Under the pieces are notes generated by a model, which was not told the origin of the DNA, searched no databases, and saw only the letters and a program-made list of their open reading frames with translations. DNA of 64,000 nt. Source: Planctomycetota bacterium (GTDB lineage Bacteria; Planctomycetota; Planctomycetia; Pirellulales; Pirellulaceae). The stretch lies in NCBI GenBank assembly GCA_024276655.1, contig JAJRWU010000326.1, positions 1-64,000 on the forward strand, in the 5' to 3' direction. Of this stretch, positions 26,801 through 35,695 are shown in pieces. A program made the translations under genes and the position numbers. Position 1 is the stretch's first letter. The number at the start of each line of letters is the position of its first letter.

Positions 26801-28615
26801 ATGCGACGCGAAGACATACGAAATATCGTTATTATTGCTCATGTAGACCATGGAAAAACGACGCTGGTCGACTGCATGCTTCGCCAAAGCGGCCAGTTCC
26901 GCTCCGGCCAATTGCGCCAAGAGTGTGTGCTCGACAGCAACGATTTGGAGCGCGAGCGGGGCATCACGATTCTCGCCAAAAATATTTCGCTGCCCTACAA
27001 GGGCGTGAAAATCAATATCATCGATACGCCGGGCCACGCCGATTTCGGCGGCGAAGTTGAACGCGTGTTACGCATGGCTGACGCCGCCCTGGTGTTGGTC
27101 GATGCGGCGGAAGGCCCCATGCCGCAAACGCGTTTCGTGCTCACCAAGGCGCTCGAATGCGGAGTGCGGCCGATCGTGGTGGTGAACAAAATCGATCGCC
27201 CCGACGCCCGCATCGACGAAGTGCTCGACGAAACCTTCGAACTCCTGATGGATCTTGGCTGTGACGACTACCTCAACGACCTGCCGATCATCTTCGCCAG
27301 TGCGAAAGAGGGCTACGCCACCCACGACCCCAAAAAAAGAACCGATTCCATCCAACCTTTGATGGACATGATTCTCGAACACGCGCCCGGTCCGGAAGTG
27401 GAGCGGGAAGCGCCGCTCAAGATGCTCGTCACGACGCTCGACTGGTCGGAGTACGTGGGCCGCATCGCGATTGGGCGGATTCATTCCGGCACGATTAGCA
27501 ACGGCCAACGCGTGGCCTTGATGCAGTCGGACGGCCGCATGCAAACGCAAAGGATATCGCAACTGATGGTCTTTGAAGATCTGGGCCGGGCGGAAGTGGA
27601 GCAAGCCGAAGCGGGGGATATTGTCGCGGTGGTGGGTTTGGAGTCGGTCGAAATAGGCGACACGATCAGCGATATTGAAAACCAGCAGGCGTTTCCCCGG
27701 TTGACGGTCGGCGAACCGACGCTCGAGATGATCTTCTCGGTGAACTCCTCTCCCTTTGCCGGACGCGAAGGTAAATATGTTACCAGCCGACAACTGCGCG
27801 AGCGACTGTACCGCGAACTGGAACGCAACGTGGCGTTGCGCGTGCGCGACGTTTCCGGCGCCGAAGCGTTCGCGGTGGCGGGGCGAGGCGTGTTGCATTT
27901 ATCAGTGCTGATCGAAACGATGCGCCGCGAGGGCTACGAACTTTCCGTCGGCAAACCGAAAGTGATTGTGCGCGATATTGACGGCGTCAAACAGGAGCCG
28001 TTTGAAACACTCTCGGTCGAAGTGCCCACCGAGCGATTGGGCCCCGTAATGGAGTTGGTTGGCGCCCGCCGCGGTGAAATGGAAGAATTGCAGCCCCGGG
28101 GCGACTACTCCCTGGTCCGCTTTCGCATTCCCTCGCGAGGTCTGATTGGCCTACGAACGCGAATGCTCAACGCCACGCAAGGCGGCGCGATCATGCATCA
28201 TCGATTCGCTGGTTATGGACCGCTCGAAGTCGACCCGCCGGGCCGAGCCACGGGCGTGTTGATCTCGAACAATACCGCCAAGGCGGTCGCTTTCGGGTTG
28301 GACGGCCTCCAACAGCGGGCCGATCTTTTTGTCGCCCCCGGCGATGAAATTTATGAAGGTATGCTCGTTGGCGAAAACAGCCGTAGCGACGACATGACCG
28401 TCAATCCGACCCGTGAGAAAAAATTGACCAACATGCGAGCCTCCGGAAACGACGACAACATCGTTTTGCAACCGCCGCGGCGGATGTCGCTCGAAGAAGC
28501 GTTGGAATACATCGCTGAGGATGAGTTGGTGGAAGTCACGCCGCAGACCATTCGGCTCCGCAAGATACTGCTCAAGGAATCGGACCGCCGCCGCGCCGGC
28601 CGCATGCGAGCCTAA
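26801..28615 (+). CDS. typA: ribosome-binding GTPase TypA/BipA
   Basis: This translational GTPase of 604 residues has normal length. G1 is AHVDHGKTT at 13-21, the G2 region has ERERGITI, G3 is DTPGHADF, and G4 is NKIDRP, the form typical of TypA. The C-terminus carries the BipA-specific domain with [19 protein letters not shown] and [10 protein letters not shown]. It assists 50S assembly and stress or cold adaptation. The start fits family length; the ribosome binding site is weak. The 277 nt before it hold no gene. Confidence 0.96.
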   Translation: MRREDIRNIVIIAHVDHGKTTLVDCMLRQSGQFRSGQLRQECVLDSNDLERERGITILAKNISLPYKGVKINIIDTPGHADFGGEVERVLRMADAALVLVDAAEGPMPQTRFVLTKALECGVRPIVVVNKIDRPDARIDEVLDETFELLMDLGCDDYLNDLPIIFASAKEGYATHDPKKRTDSIQPLMDMILEHAPGPEVEREAPLKMLVTTLDWSEYVGRIAIGRIHSGTISNGQRVALMQSDGRMQTQRISQLMVFEDLGRAEVEQAEAGDIVAVVGLESVEIGDTISDIENQQAFPRLTVGEPTLEMIFSVNSSPFAGREGKYVTSRQLRERLYRELERNVALRVRDVSGAEAFAVAGRGVLHLSVLIETMRREGYELSVGKPKVIVRDIDGVKQEPFETLSVEVPTERLGPVMELVGARRGEMEELQPRGDYSLVRFRIPSRGLIGLRTRMLNATQGGAIMHHRFAGYGPLEVDPPGRATGVLISNNTAKAVAFGLDGLQQRADLFVAPGDEIYEGMLVGENSRSDDMTVNPTREKKLTNMRASGNDDNIVLQPPRRMSLEEALEYIAEDELVEVTPQTIRLRKILLKESDRRRAGRMRA

Positions 28616-28744
28616 TTCGAGCGAAATACGAACGGCAACTGGCCCCGCTCGTCGACAAATCGGTTGAATTCGTGCGGGTTTGGCCTAGAATCGGTGCGTG
28701 CCGCTGAAGCGGTGCGGCAATTCCTCCTCGAATGATCTTTGCTG

Positions 28745-29251
28745 ATGTCGAAAAAATTCTCTCTCGGCGATGTCGAGACGGCTCTGTCTCCTCGCGAACG
28801 CTTCGAGGAATATCTGCACAGCAAAAAAATGCGTTTCACCCAGGAACGCAAGCTGTTGGTGGAGCATGTGTTCGCGCGCCACGAACATTTCGACGCCAAC
28901 TCGCTGCTCGACGACTTGACGGCGAATGTCGAACGCAAGCACCGTCCTAGCCGACCGACGGTTTACCGCACCTTGGGCGAATTGGTGGAAGCCGGACTAC
29001 TGCGAAAGTTCGAGTTGGACGGCCGCGCCGTGTTCGAACACGACTACGGCTACCCGCCGCACGATCATCTGTACTGCACGAAATGCGAAAGCCTGATCGA
29101 ATTCCATAGCGACGACCTACTTGAATTGAGAAACCGGGTGGCACAGGAACACGGCTTTCGCGTGGCCGGCCATCTGTTGATTATTCAGGGCGTGTGCGCC
29201 GAATGCAGTCAGGCCAAACGGCGCGCCAAACGCAAGCAAGATCTGCTCTAA
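28745..29251 (+). CDS. Fur-family transcriptional regulator
   Basis: This is a metal-responsive repressor of 168 residues. The N-terminal winged helix has KMRFTQERKLLVEHVF and RPSRPTVYRTLGELVEAGLL. The metal-sensing part shows H106-x-H108 (PHDHLYC), C111-x2-C114 and C151-x2-C154, the structural zinc site. Fur, Zur and PerR cannot be told apart from this sequence. A TTG at 28739 precedes the ATG at 28745 in the same frame; I chose the ATG. It follows typA by about 130 nt and ends before an R2 hairpin. Confidence 0.9.
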   Translation: MSKKFSLGDVETALSPRERFEEYLHSKKMRFTQERKLLVEHVFARHEHFDANSLLDDLTANVERKHRPSRPTVYRTLGELVEAGLLRKFELDGRAVFEHDYGYPPHDHLYCTKCESLIEFHSDDLLELRNRVAQEHGFRVAGHLLIIQGVCAECSQAKRRAKRKQDLL

Positions 29252-29285
29252 CTTTTGGAATTGTGGAAAAGCGACTGCCCGGCTC

Positions 29286-29318
29286 AGAAGCCCGGCTTTT
29301 TCAAAAAGCCGGGCTTCT
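29286..29318. terminator. R2 palindrome, likely terminator of the Fur-family gene
   Basis: AGAAGCCCGGCTTTTT and its reverse complement form a perfect hairpin 35 nt after the Fur-family stop and 28 nt before queC. It is identical in design to 20392-20424. Confidence 0.65.
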
Positions 29319-29345
29319 AATTCGACATAAAAATTCGAGAAGCAC

Positions 29346-30014
29346 ATGCAATCCTCGGCCGAAAAAGTTGGCGTTCTGTACAGCGGCGGCGTCGATAGTT
29401 CGGTGCTGCTGGCGGAACTGCTCGCACTTGGCCATCTGGTGCAGCCCATTTACGTGCGTTGTGGACTGGTGTGGGAGTCGGCGGAACTGGCCGCCGCCAA
29501 GGCTTTTCTACAAGCAATTCAAGTTCCCACATTATGGCCATTGGTCGTCTTGAAAGCGGCGCCGGGGCCGGAGTACGTCGAACATTGGAGCCTGACCGGA
29601 CGAAACGCGCCCGATGCCCAAACCGACGACGCCGCCGTCTTTCTGCCCCACCGCAACGCATTACTGGCCGGCGCCGCGCTGCGTTGGCGGCAAACCGACG
29701 TATTGGCTTTCGCACATTTACGGGCGAATCCGTTCGCCGACGCGACACCAGCCTTCTTTCGCTCGCTGGAAACGCGGTTCAACCGGCCGTTGGCGGGCGA
29801 TTCCGCCAAGGCGGGCGTGAAAATCATCCAACCTTATCTGGGGCTTTCCAAGGCCGACGTGCTCGAACGAGGACGCTCACTGCCGCTGCATCTTACCTTC
29901 TCCTGCCTTTCCCCCCGCCGCCAGCAGGCTTGCGGCGCCTGCAACAAGTGTGCGGAACGCTCGCGAGTGATTACAGCCGACGCCCTTTGCGAACCGTTGG
30001 AGTGCAGCCATTAG
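29346..30014 (+). CDS. 7-cyano-7-deazaguanine synthase-like protein (QueC/ExsB family)
   Basis: This adenine-nucleotide alpha-hydrolase fold protein of 222 residues has the PP-loop SGGVDSS at 13-19. The C-terminal FSC...ACGACNKC supplies the four-cysteine zinc site of QueC. QueC makes preQ0 for queuosine synthesis. The middle section is diverged (HWSLTGRNAPDAQTDDAAVF), and no queD, queE or queF lies nearby, so a QueC relative acting on another substrate is possible. GAGAAG precedes the ATG. Confidence 0.82.
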   Translation: MQSSAEKVGVLYSGGVDSSVLLAELLALGHLVQPIYVRCGLVWESAELAAAKAFLQAIQVPTLWPLVVLKAAPGPEYVEHWSLTGRNAPDAQTDDAAVFLPHRNALLAGAALRWRQTDVLAFAHLRANPFADATPAFFRSLETRFNRPLAGDSAKAGVKIIQPYLGLSKADVLERGRSLPLHLTFSCLSPRRQQACGACNKCAERSRVITADALCEPLECSH

Positions 30015-30433
30015 GCGGTTTCGGCCCTGACCGGCAACTCTATAAAACACGCAAAGTCGACACCCCAACGGCTTGAAAACACGGCGCGAACCAAAGTGGC
30101 GTGGGGGCGTCGGTTAAGGTGAAACCTGGGTTTGAGCGGGTTTCGGCGGCCCCTTGTCGCTTTGTGGGCGGGAAACTAAGATATCTGCTTCCATTTCCGC
30201 CTTTGGCGGCATACGAGAACGAGTGGTCTGTCAGCATTGAATTATAGGATTAGCCGCTGGGCGCTAGCCCACGGTTGTACAGGAAAAACCGGACGCTAGC
30301 GCGTTCCGGCTGATTTGAGTAATCCGAATTTTCATCCGTGACAAACCACTAGGTGCGTGAGAACGGTTTTTGAACTTCGAGCGGCGCCGAAATGCATCGT
30401 TTGAACTGTTTGCAGAGGGAGTTGTGTTTCACG
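30015..30433. other. gene-free region upstream of ilvH
   Basis: About 420 nt without a supported gene. At about 30266-30315 a stretch (GCTGGGCGCTAGCCCACGG, then CCGGACGCTAGCGCGTTCCGG) has local inverted symmetry and looks like another small intergenic palindrome, seen once in this window. No attenuator peptide with a run of Ile, Val or Leu codons was found. Confidence 0.5.
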
Positions 30434-30976
30434 ATGCGTCACGTTTTGTCCGCCGTTGTGCAGAATGTTCCCGGAGTGCTTTCACATATTTCGGGCATGT
30501 TGGCGTCGCGCGGCTATAACATCGATTCGCTCGCCGTCGGCGAAATGGAAGACCCTCACCTTTCCAGGATGACATTTGTCGTGGTGGGCGACGACCGCGT
30601 TTTGGAGCAGGTCAGCAAGCAGCTTGAGAAAATCGTGACGGTTGTTCGCGTGATGGATATCAGCTCGCAAGATTACGTCGACCGAGATCTGATGTTAATC
30701 AAGGTGCAAGCGCCGGCGAACGGCAAACGTAGTGAAATCAAAGAGCTGGCTGACATCTTTCGGGGGCGAATCGTCGACATCGCCGCGGATGATTTAATGA
30801 TCGAAATTTCCGGGCAGGAGCGGAAGATCGAGGCGTTTATCGATTTGATGCGGCCGTACGGAATTTTAGAATTAGTGCGCAGTGGACGAATCGCGATGGT
30901 TCGAGGCAACTTCGACGAGAAAGTTTCGCCCGAAGCCGTAGCTGCGGAACAGCCGGCGCCAAGTTCGCAGAAGTAA
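30434..30976 (+). CDS. ilvH: acetolactate synthase small (regulatory) subunit
   Basis: This regulatory subunit of acetohydroxyacid synthase has 180 residues. An N-terminal ACT domain (HVLSAVVQNVPGVLSHISGM, RGYNIDSLAVGEME) binds valine; the C-terminal domain holds GRIVDIAADDLMIEISG. It activates the large subunit and confers feedback inhibition. The large subunit gene is not next to it, which is unusual. The ATG at 30434 (MRHVLSAVV) gives the normal start; an earlier in-frame ATG at 30392 would add 14 residues. ilvC follows after 106 nt. Confidence 0.94.
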   Translation: MRHVLSAVVQNVPGVLSHISGMLASRGYNIDSLAVGEMEDPHLSRMTFVVVGDDRVLEQVSKQLEKIVTVVRVMDISSQDYVDRDLMLIKVQAPANGKRSEIKELADIFRGRIVDIAADDLMIEISGQERKIEAFIDLMRPYGILELVRSGRIAMVRGNFDEKVSPEAVAAEQPAPSSQK

Positions 30977-31082
30977 GTCGGGTTTCCTGACCACCCGTGC
31001 GGGCGGCGCACTTGAGAATATCAGCGGTTTCACCGCAAACCGAAGTTGATTTTTGTATCAAACACACAATATAAAAAGCACC

Positions 31083-32087
31083 ATGCCAGCGAAAATTTAT
31101 TACGATAGCGATGCTGATCTCGCCCTCCTGAAAAACAAAACCATCGCCATTTTGGGTTACGGCTCACAAGGCCACGCCCAGGCGCAGAACCTGAAAGACA
31201 GCGGCTGCAATGTCGTGGTGGGGCAACGCTCCGGCAGCGCCAATTACGACTTGGCCGTGAGCCATGGCTTCGAGCCATTGCCGATCGAGGAAGCCACGAA
31301 AAAGGCCGATATCGTCAACATCCTCCTGCCCGACGAAGTGCAGGCCGATCTTTATCGCGACAAAATCCGGGGAAACCTTGAGCCCGGCAATATCCTGATG
31401 TGCTCCCACGGATTCAACGTCCATTTCGACCAAGTGGTTGCGCCTCAGGGTGTCGATACCTTGCTGGTGGCGCCCAAGGGGCCGGGGCATTTGGTGCGCA
31501 GCGAATTCGTGGCTGGCGGCGGCGTGCCGTGTCTGGTGGCGGTGGGCGACGGCGCCAACGAGCAAACGCTCAACATCGGTTTGGCGTACGCCAAGGGCGT
31601 TGGCGGCACGCGCGGCGGCGTCATCGAAACAACCTTCGCCGAGGAAACCGAAACCGATCTGTTTGGCGAGCAAGTGGTGCTTTGCGGCGGCGTCAGCGAA
31701 CTGGTCAAGGCCGGTTTCGATACGCTGGTCGAAGCCGGCTACCAACCGGAAATGGCCTACTTCGAGTGCATGCACGAATTGAAGTTGATCGTCGACCTAT
31801 TCTATCAGGGCGGCTTGAATTACATGCGGTACAGCGTATCGAACACGGCGGAATTCGGCGATTACACGCGAGGTCCTCGTATCGTGACCGACGAAACCCG
31901 CGCCGAAATGAAACGTATTTTAACCGAGATTCAAACCGGGCAGTTCGCCAAGGAATGGATTCTCGAAAACAAAGCGGGCGCGCCGGCGTTCAAGGCGGTC
32001 CGACGATTAAACCGAGAACTGCAAATCGAAAAAGTCGGCCGTCGCCTGCGAGGGCTGATGTCGTGGATCGATAGCAAGGAAGTTTGA
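31083..32087 (+). CDS. ilvC: ketol-acid reductoisomerase (NADP+)
   Basis: This is the second step of valine/isoleucine synthesis: isomerisation and NADPH-dependent reduction of acetolactate. It is the 334-residue class I form. [18 protein letters not shown] is the nucleotide-binding loop, [13 protein letters not shown] follows, and [18 protein letters not shown] carries metal ligands. The start at [12 protein letters not shown] is canonical. It is probably cotranscribed with ilvH. Confidence 0.97.
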   Translation: MPAKIYYDSDADLALLKNKTIAILGYGSQGHAQAQNLKDSGCNVVVGQRSGSANYDLAVSHGFEPLPIEEATKKADIVNILLPDEVQADLYRDKIRGNLEPGNILMCSHGFNVHFDQVVAPQGVDTLLVAPKGPGHLVRSEFVAGGGVPCLVAVGDGANEQTLNIGLAYAKGVGGTRGGVIETTFAEETETDLFGEQVVLCGGVSELVKAGFDTLVEAGYQPEMAYFECMHELKLIVDLFYQGGLNYMRYSVSNTAEFGDYTRGPRIVTDETRAEMKRILTEIQTGQFAKEWILENKAGAPAFKAVRRLNRELQIEKVGRRLRGLMSWIDSKEV

Positions 32088-32156
32088 ACGATCTCTCGGC
32101 AAGATCGCCGATTCTGATTTGCCCCAGGCGTACGCCAACGGGAGACGCCAAAGAAA

Positions 32157-32444
32157 ATGAACCACCAAAAAACACTCGAAGTTTACAATCTGTTGCGGCC
32201 GGGCGATGAAGTCGAGTTGAAGCACGAAGTAAAAATCGGCTTCAAACGCTGGCTGACCACCACCACCGGAACCGTGGTCCGCAAGGAGCGCCGCCGCCAC
32301 GGCTTGCACCACCGGCGGAACCACGACGACAAAGTCTTTAGCGACCTGATCGTGCTGCGGCGGGAAAGCGGCGAATTAACAACGGTTTCGCTCGATGAAT
32401 TCTCCGAATTGCGTTGTTTGACTGCTGAAAAGCAGGCCAGCTAA
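32157..32444 (+). CDS. small basic protein of unknown function
   Basis: This 95-residue hydrophilic protein has no membrane segment. A region rich in Arg and His (RKERRRHGLHHRRNHDD) lies in the middle, preceded by a short beta-rich part (GDEVELKHEVKIGFKRW) that looks like a small barrel or KOW-like fold. The ATG at 32157 has GAGACGCC upstream. It follows ilvC by 69 nt on the same strand and is directly followed by an R1 repeat. I do not recognise a family. Confidence 0.6.
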   Translation: MNHQKTLEVYNLLRPGDEVELKHEVKIGFKRWLTTTTGTVVRKERRRHGLHHRRNHDDKVFSDLIVLRRESGELTTVSLDEFSELRCLTAEKQAS

Positions 32445-32450
32445 ACCGCT

Positions 32451-32582
32451 CACGGTTGAAAATGTCGCATTTTTCGTTTAGCGGCAAGCCGAAGGCGACT
32501 GTGTTTTTCTGTCTTGCCAGACGCGTTGGCGCCAAACGCAGTCGCCTTCGGCTTGCCGTTAAACGAGCCATTGCCATCCGTG
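32451..32582 (+). repeat. R1 palindromic element, copy 2
   Basis: TCGTTTAGCGGCAAGCCGAA pairs with TTCGGCTTGCCGTTAAACGA with few mismatches, and the loop contains TCTTGCCAGACGCG. It starts 7 nt after the stop codon of the preceding small gene. Confidence 0.85.
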
Positions 32583-32617
32583 TGAAGTGTAAGAGCGAGT
32601 AAGGGCGGTGCGGAAGT

Positions 32618-33484
32618 ATGGCGTCTGACCAACTTTACCGGCAACACGCGAGGTTGTTCGAGAACAACCGGTTTGTATATCCGGTGTTGAGTCGGCGGGC
32701 TGGCGGAATCTCCCTGGGAGTGAACCTGAATCCCGATAAAGTCTGTAACTTCGATTGCATCTATTGCCAAGTCGACCGCAGCACACAAAGTGAAACGCGG
32801 TTCGTCGCGATGCAGCAGTTGGCCCAAGAGCTGGACGAAGCGCTGGCCTTGATCGTCGACGGCCGGCTCTTTGAGAACGAACAATTTTCCAGCACGCCGG
32901 CGCCGCTGCGGCGGTTGAACGACATCGCCTTCTCCGGCGATGGCGAACCGACCACCTACCAGAATTTTGACGACATCATCCGCACGTGCGCGGAAATTAA
33001 GCGCCGCCGCCAGTTGCACGCTGTCAAAATGGTGCTGATCAGCAACGCCAGCATGTTTCACCGGGCGCCTGTTCAGCGCGGCCTGCGTCTGTTGGATCAA
33101 AATCAAGGCGAAATCTGGGCCAAGCTCGACGCCGGAACTCCCGAGTATTTCACCCGCGTCGACCGCACAAAAATCCCTTTCCAACAGGTATTGGATAACA
33201 TCACCGCGGCGGCCAAACAGCGGCCGCTCGTGATTCAATCGCTGTTCATGCAGATCGAGAATATTTCGCCCGGCGCCGACGAACTCCGAGCGTATTGCGG
33301 CCGTCTGCTCGATGTTCTTGAAGCGGGCGGTCGGATCAAACTGGTGCAAATCTACACCGTGGCGCGCCGCCCAGCGGAGAGTTTTGTCGCGCCGCTGCCA
33401 GACCAGGAAGTCGACCGTTGGGTCGAGCAGGTGCAGAGGAAAACCGGGCTGCCCACGCAAGGATATTACGGAATTTCGTCATGA
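32618..33484 (+). CDS. radical SAM protein
   Basis: This 288-residue protein has the 4Fe-4S/SAM motif C43-x3-C47-x2-C50 (CNFDCIYC) followed by a TIM-barrel pattern: FSGDGEPTTY is the GGE-like SAM-binding strand and VLISNASMFH is typical of the COG0731-like group. The substrate is unknown. RLFENNRFVYPVLSRRAGGI before the motif is usual for this uncharacterised branch. Its stop overlaps the next gene by 4 nt. Confidence 0.87.
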   Translation: MASDQLYRQHARLFENNRFVYPVLSRRAGGISLGVNLNPDKVCNFDCIYCQVDRSTQSETRFVAMQQLAQELDEALALIVDGRLFENEQFSSTPAPLRRLNDIAFSGDGEPTTYQNFDDIIRTCAEIKRRRQLHAVKMVLISNASMFHRAPVQRGLRLLDQNQGEIWAKLDAGTPEYFTRVDRTKIPFQQVLDNITAAAKQRPLVIQSLFMQIENISPGADELRAYCGRLLDVLEAGGRIKLVQIYTVARRPAESFVAPLPDQEVDRWVEQVQRKTGLPTQGYYGISS

Positions 33485-33750
33485 AAAAAACCACGCCCAC
33501 GGAGTCGCCAGCACCCGCAAAGCCGAACGAGTCGTCTCTACGAACACAGCGGCGGCGGCCAACGGTTCTTTGGGCGATGCTTGCCGTGGTGGTTTGGTGT
33601 TCGGCAATCGCGGCGGGCCCCATCGTTTATGGACAACGGCTGGCGGTTGTAAAATCGCTGATTATTCTGGCGAGCATGTCTATCTTTTTGGGGGTGTGGG
33701 CGTTTGCTCTTTGGGTGCGGCGGCGGCGGGACCTGGAAAAAGGCAAATGA
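33481..33750 (+). CDS. small two-helix membrane protein
   Basis: This is an 89-residue protein with a hydrophilic Pro/Thr-rich N-terminus and two membrane helices at about 28-47 and 57-79, separated by a short loop. The positive residues (RTQRRR and RRRRDLEKGK) put both ends in the cytoplasm. Its ATG overlaps the radical SAM stop (ATGA), so it is translationally coupled. Function unknown. Confidence 0.65.
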   Translation: MKKTTPTESPAPAKPNESSLRTQRRRPTVLWAMLAVVVWCSAIAAGPIVYGQRLAVVKSLIILASMSIFLGVWAFALWVRRRRDLEKGK

Positions 33751-33759
33751 CGCCAAACA

Positions 33760-33821
33760 CCGTTGGAGTGTACGCTTCAGTGCGGCCAAGACGAAACACG
33801 CTGAAGCGTACACTCCAACGG
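33760..33821. repeat. R6 palindrome
   Basis: CCGTTGGAGTGTACGCTTCAG at the left is a perfect inverted copy of the right arm at 33801-33821, with a 20-nt spacer. A related full palindrome is at 54441-54520, and single arms lie at 7044-7070 and 37546-37572. Confidence 0.8.
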
Positions 33822-33927
33822 TGGGCGGCAAAGCGCCTGTCGTCGGCCCACACGCGGGGGGGACTTTCCACTGGACAAAGGATACGATTCAGTAGAAGTT
33901 TCATAACCATTGACTAAAGGTGGCGCC

Positions 33928-35688
33928 ATGCAGGACCCACATTCCGCGCACGCGAAATCTCCATCTCGGAATCCCGCTGGCGGTTCGTCGGGCCCCGGCT
34001 TTCCAGACGATGCAACCGGCAAGTCGATTGGCCAGTATTTGATCGACCGCTTGCAAGACTACGGCGTGTACGATCTGTTCGGCATTCCCGGCGACTACGT
34101 GCTGACCTTCTACAGCCAGTTGGAGCAGAGCCCGATTCGCACCATCGGCTGCACGCGGGAAGATTGCGCCGGTTTCGCGGCCGATGCCTACGCCCGCCTC
34201 AACGGCATGGGCGCCGTGTGTGTGACTTATGGCGTGGGCGGTTTGAGCACCTGCAATTCGATCGCCGGCGCCTATGCGGAAAAGTCGCCGGTGGTCTTGA
34301 TTTCCGGTTCGCCCGGAATGAATGAGCGGGCGGGCAATCCGCTCTTACATCATAAAATCCGAGACTTTCGCACGCAGTACGAAGTCTTTGAAAAGTTGTG
34401 CGTCGCGGGTTCGGAATTGCACGACCCGGTCACGGCGTTTAACGAAATTGATCGCGTGCTCGATGCCGCGGCGCGTTTCAAACGGCCGGTGTATCTTGAA
34501 CTTCCGCGAGACATGGTCGACGTCATACCTCACATAAGTCATGGCTTTCGGCCCATTCCGCCGCAAAGCGACGCCACTGCCTTGGCGGAAGCGGCCGGCG
34601 AAGCAGCAACATTGTTGGCCTCCGCCGAAAAACCGGTGGTGCTGGCGGGCGTCGAAATCCAACGTTTCGGTCTGCAAGACCAACTGCTGACGCTGCTGGA
34701 GCAATCGAAAATACCGGTGGCCTCCACGCTGCTGGGCAAGAGCGTTGTTCGTGAAACGCATCCTTTGTATGTCGGCTTGTATGAAGGTGCGTTGGGCGAC
34801 GACGCCGTGACGGAGTTCGTCGAAGACAGCGATTGCGTGCTGCTGCTGGGCGCCTTCATGACCGACATCAATCTTGGTATTTACACCGCGAATCTTGACG
34901 CCGATCGTTGCATTTACGCCACCAGCGAGGAACTGCGAATCCACCACCATCACTACCATGGCGTTGTGTTGGAGGATTTTCTGCGAGAGCTGATACAACG
35001 CATATCGAAATTGAAGTGCAACTCTTCCTCGCGGCGCGTTTTGCCGGCGGTTCGGGCTGCATTGTCGGGCGAAAACACGGAGCCGTGGCGGGCTAGGCCC
35101 AAAACGCCCATTTCCATCACCCGCATGTACGCTCGCCTGAACGAGCAGTTGGACGACGACACCATCGTGATCGCGGATATCGGCGACGCGCTCTTCGGCG
35201 CCACGGAGCTAACGGTTCCCGGCCGGGGCGATTTTCTCAGTCCGGCGTATTATACGTCGATGGGGTTTTCGATTCCCGCCGCGCTCGGGGCGCAAATCGC
35301 CCGCCCGGAGCAGCGCGTGGTGGCGATCGTTGGCGATGGCGCCTTTCAAATGACCGGCATGGAAATGTCGTCGTTGCTTCGCTACGGTTGCACGCCGATC
35401 ATCATAGTGCTCGATAACCATGGCTACGGCACCGAGCGGATTTTGCACCCCGGCCAATGGGAGTACAATGAAATCCATCCTTGGCGTTACAGCAAGTTGC
35501 CCGAAGTGCTGGGAGGCGGCGTCGGGTATGAGGTTCGCACCGAAGAGGAATTCGAGCAGGCGCTCGTCGCGGCGTGGGCCGACGACAAACAACTGAGCCT
35601 GCTTCAGGTCCATCTTCCAGACGACGATTCGAGCGTGGCGCTGCGGCGTTTGGCTTCGCGGCTGGGACAGCGCGTGCGAGCGGAATAG
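33928..35688 (+). CDS. thiamine diphosphate-dependent 2-oxoacid decarboxylase
   Basis: This is a pyruvate/indolepyruvate decarboxylase-type enzyme of 586 residues. The N-terminal Pyr domain has the catalytic Glu78 in CTREDCAGFAADAYAR, and H141-H142 (LLHHK) is the paired histidine typical of decarboxylases. The central TPP-M domain spans about 210-330. The C-terminal PP domain has GDGAFQMTG and the closing Asn of LDNHGYGTE, the ThDP-binding GDG...N motif. The first 30 residues are an extra polar extension. AAGGTGG precedes the ATG at 33928. The carbamoyltransferase gene starts 7 nt after the stop. The exact 2-oxoacid cannot be told. Confidence 0.88.
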   Translation: MQDPHSAHAKSPSRNPAGGSSGPGFPDDATGKSIGQYLIDRLQDYGVYDLFGIPGDYVLTFYSQLEQSPIRTIGCTREDCAGFAADAYARLNGMGAVCVTYGVGGLSTCNSIAGAYAEKSPVVLISGSPGMNERAGNPLLHHKIRDFRTQYEVFEKLCVAGSELHDPVTAFNEIDRVLDAAARFKRPVYLELPRDMVDVIPHISHGFRPIPPQSDATALAEAAGEAATLLASAEKPVVLAGVEIQRFGLQDQLLTLLEQSKIPVASTLLGKSVVRETHPLYVGLYEGALGDDAVTEFVEDSDCVLLLGAFMTDINLGIYTANLDADRCIYATSEELRIHHHHYHGVVLEDFLRELIQRISKLKCNSSSRRVLPAVRAALSGENTEPWRARPKTPISITRMYARLNEQLDDDTIVIADIGDALFGATELTVPGRGDFLSPAYYTSMGFSIPAALGAQIARPEQRVVAIVGDGAFQMTGMEMSSLLRYGCTPIIIVLDNHGYGTERILHPGQWEYNEIHPWRYSKLPEVLGGGVGYEVRTEEEFEQALVAAWADDKQLSLLQVHLPDDDSSVALRRLASRLGQRVRAE

Positions 35689-35695
35689 ATAGAAC

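Noticed and set aside
30266-30315. Riboswitch or T-box before ilvH
   Set aside because: The symmetrical stretch is short and resembles an intergenic palindrome; no specifier loop or T-box consensus was found.
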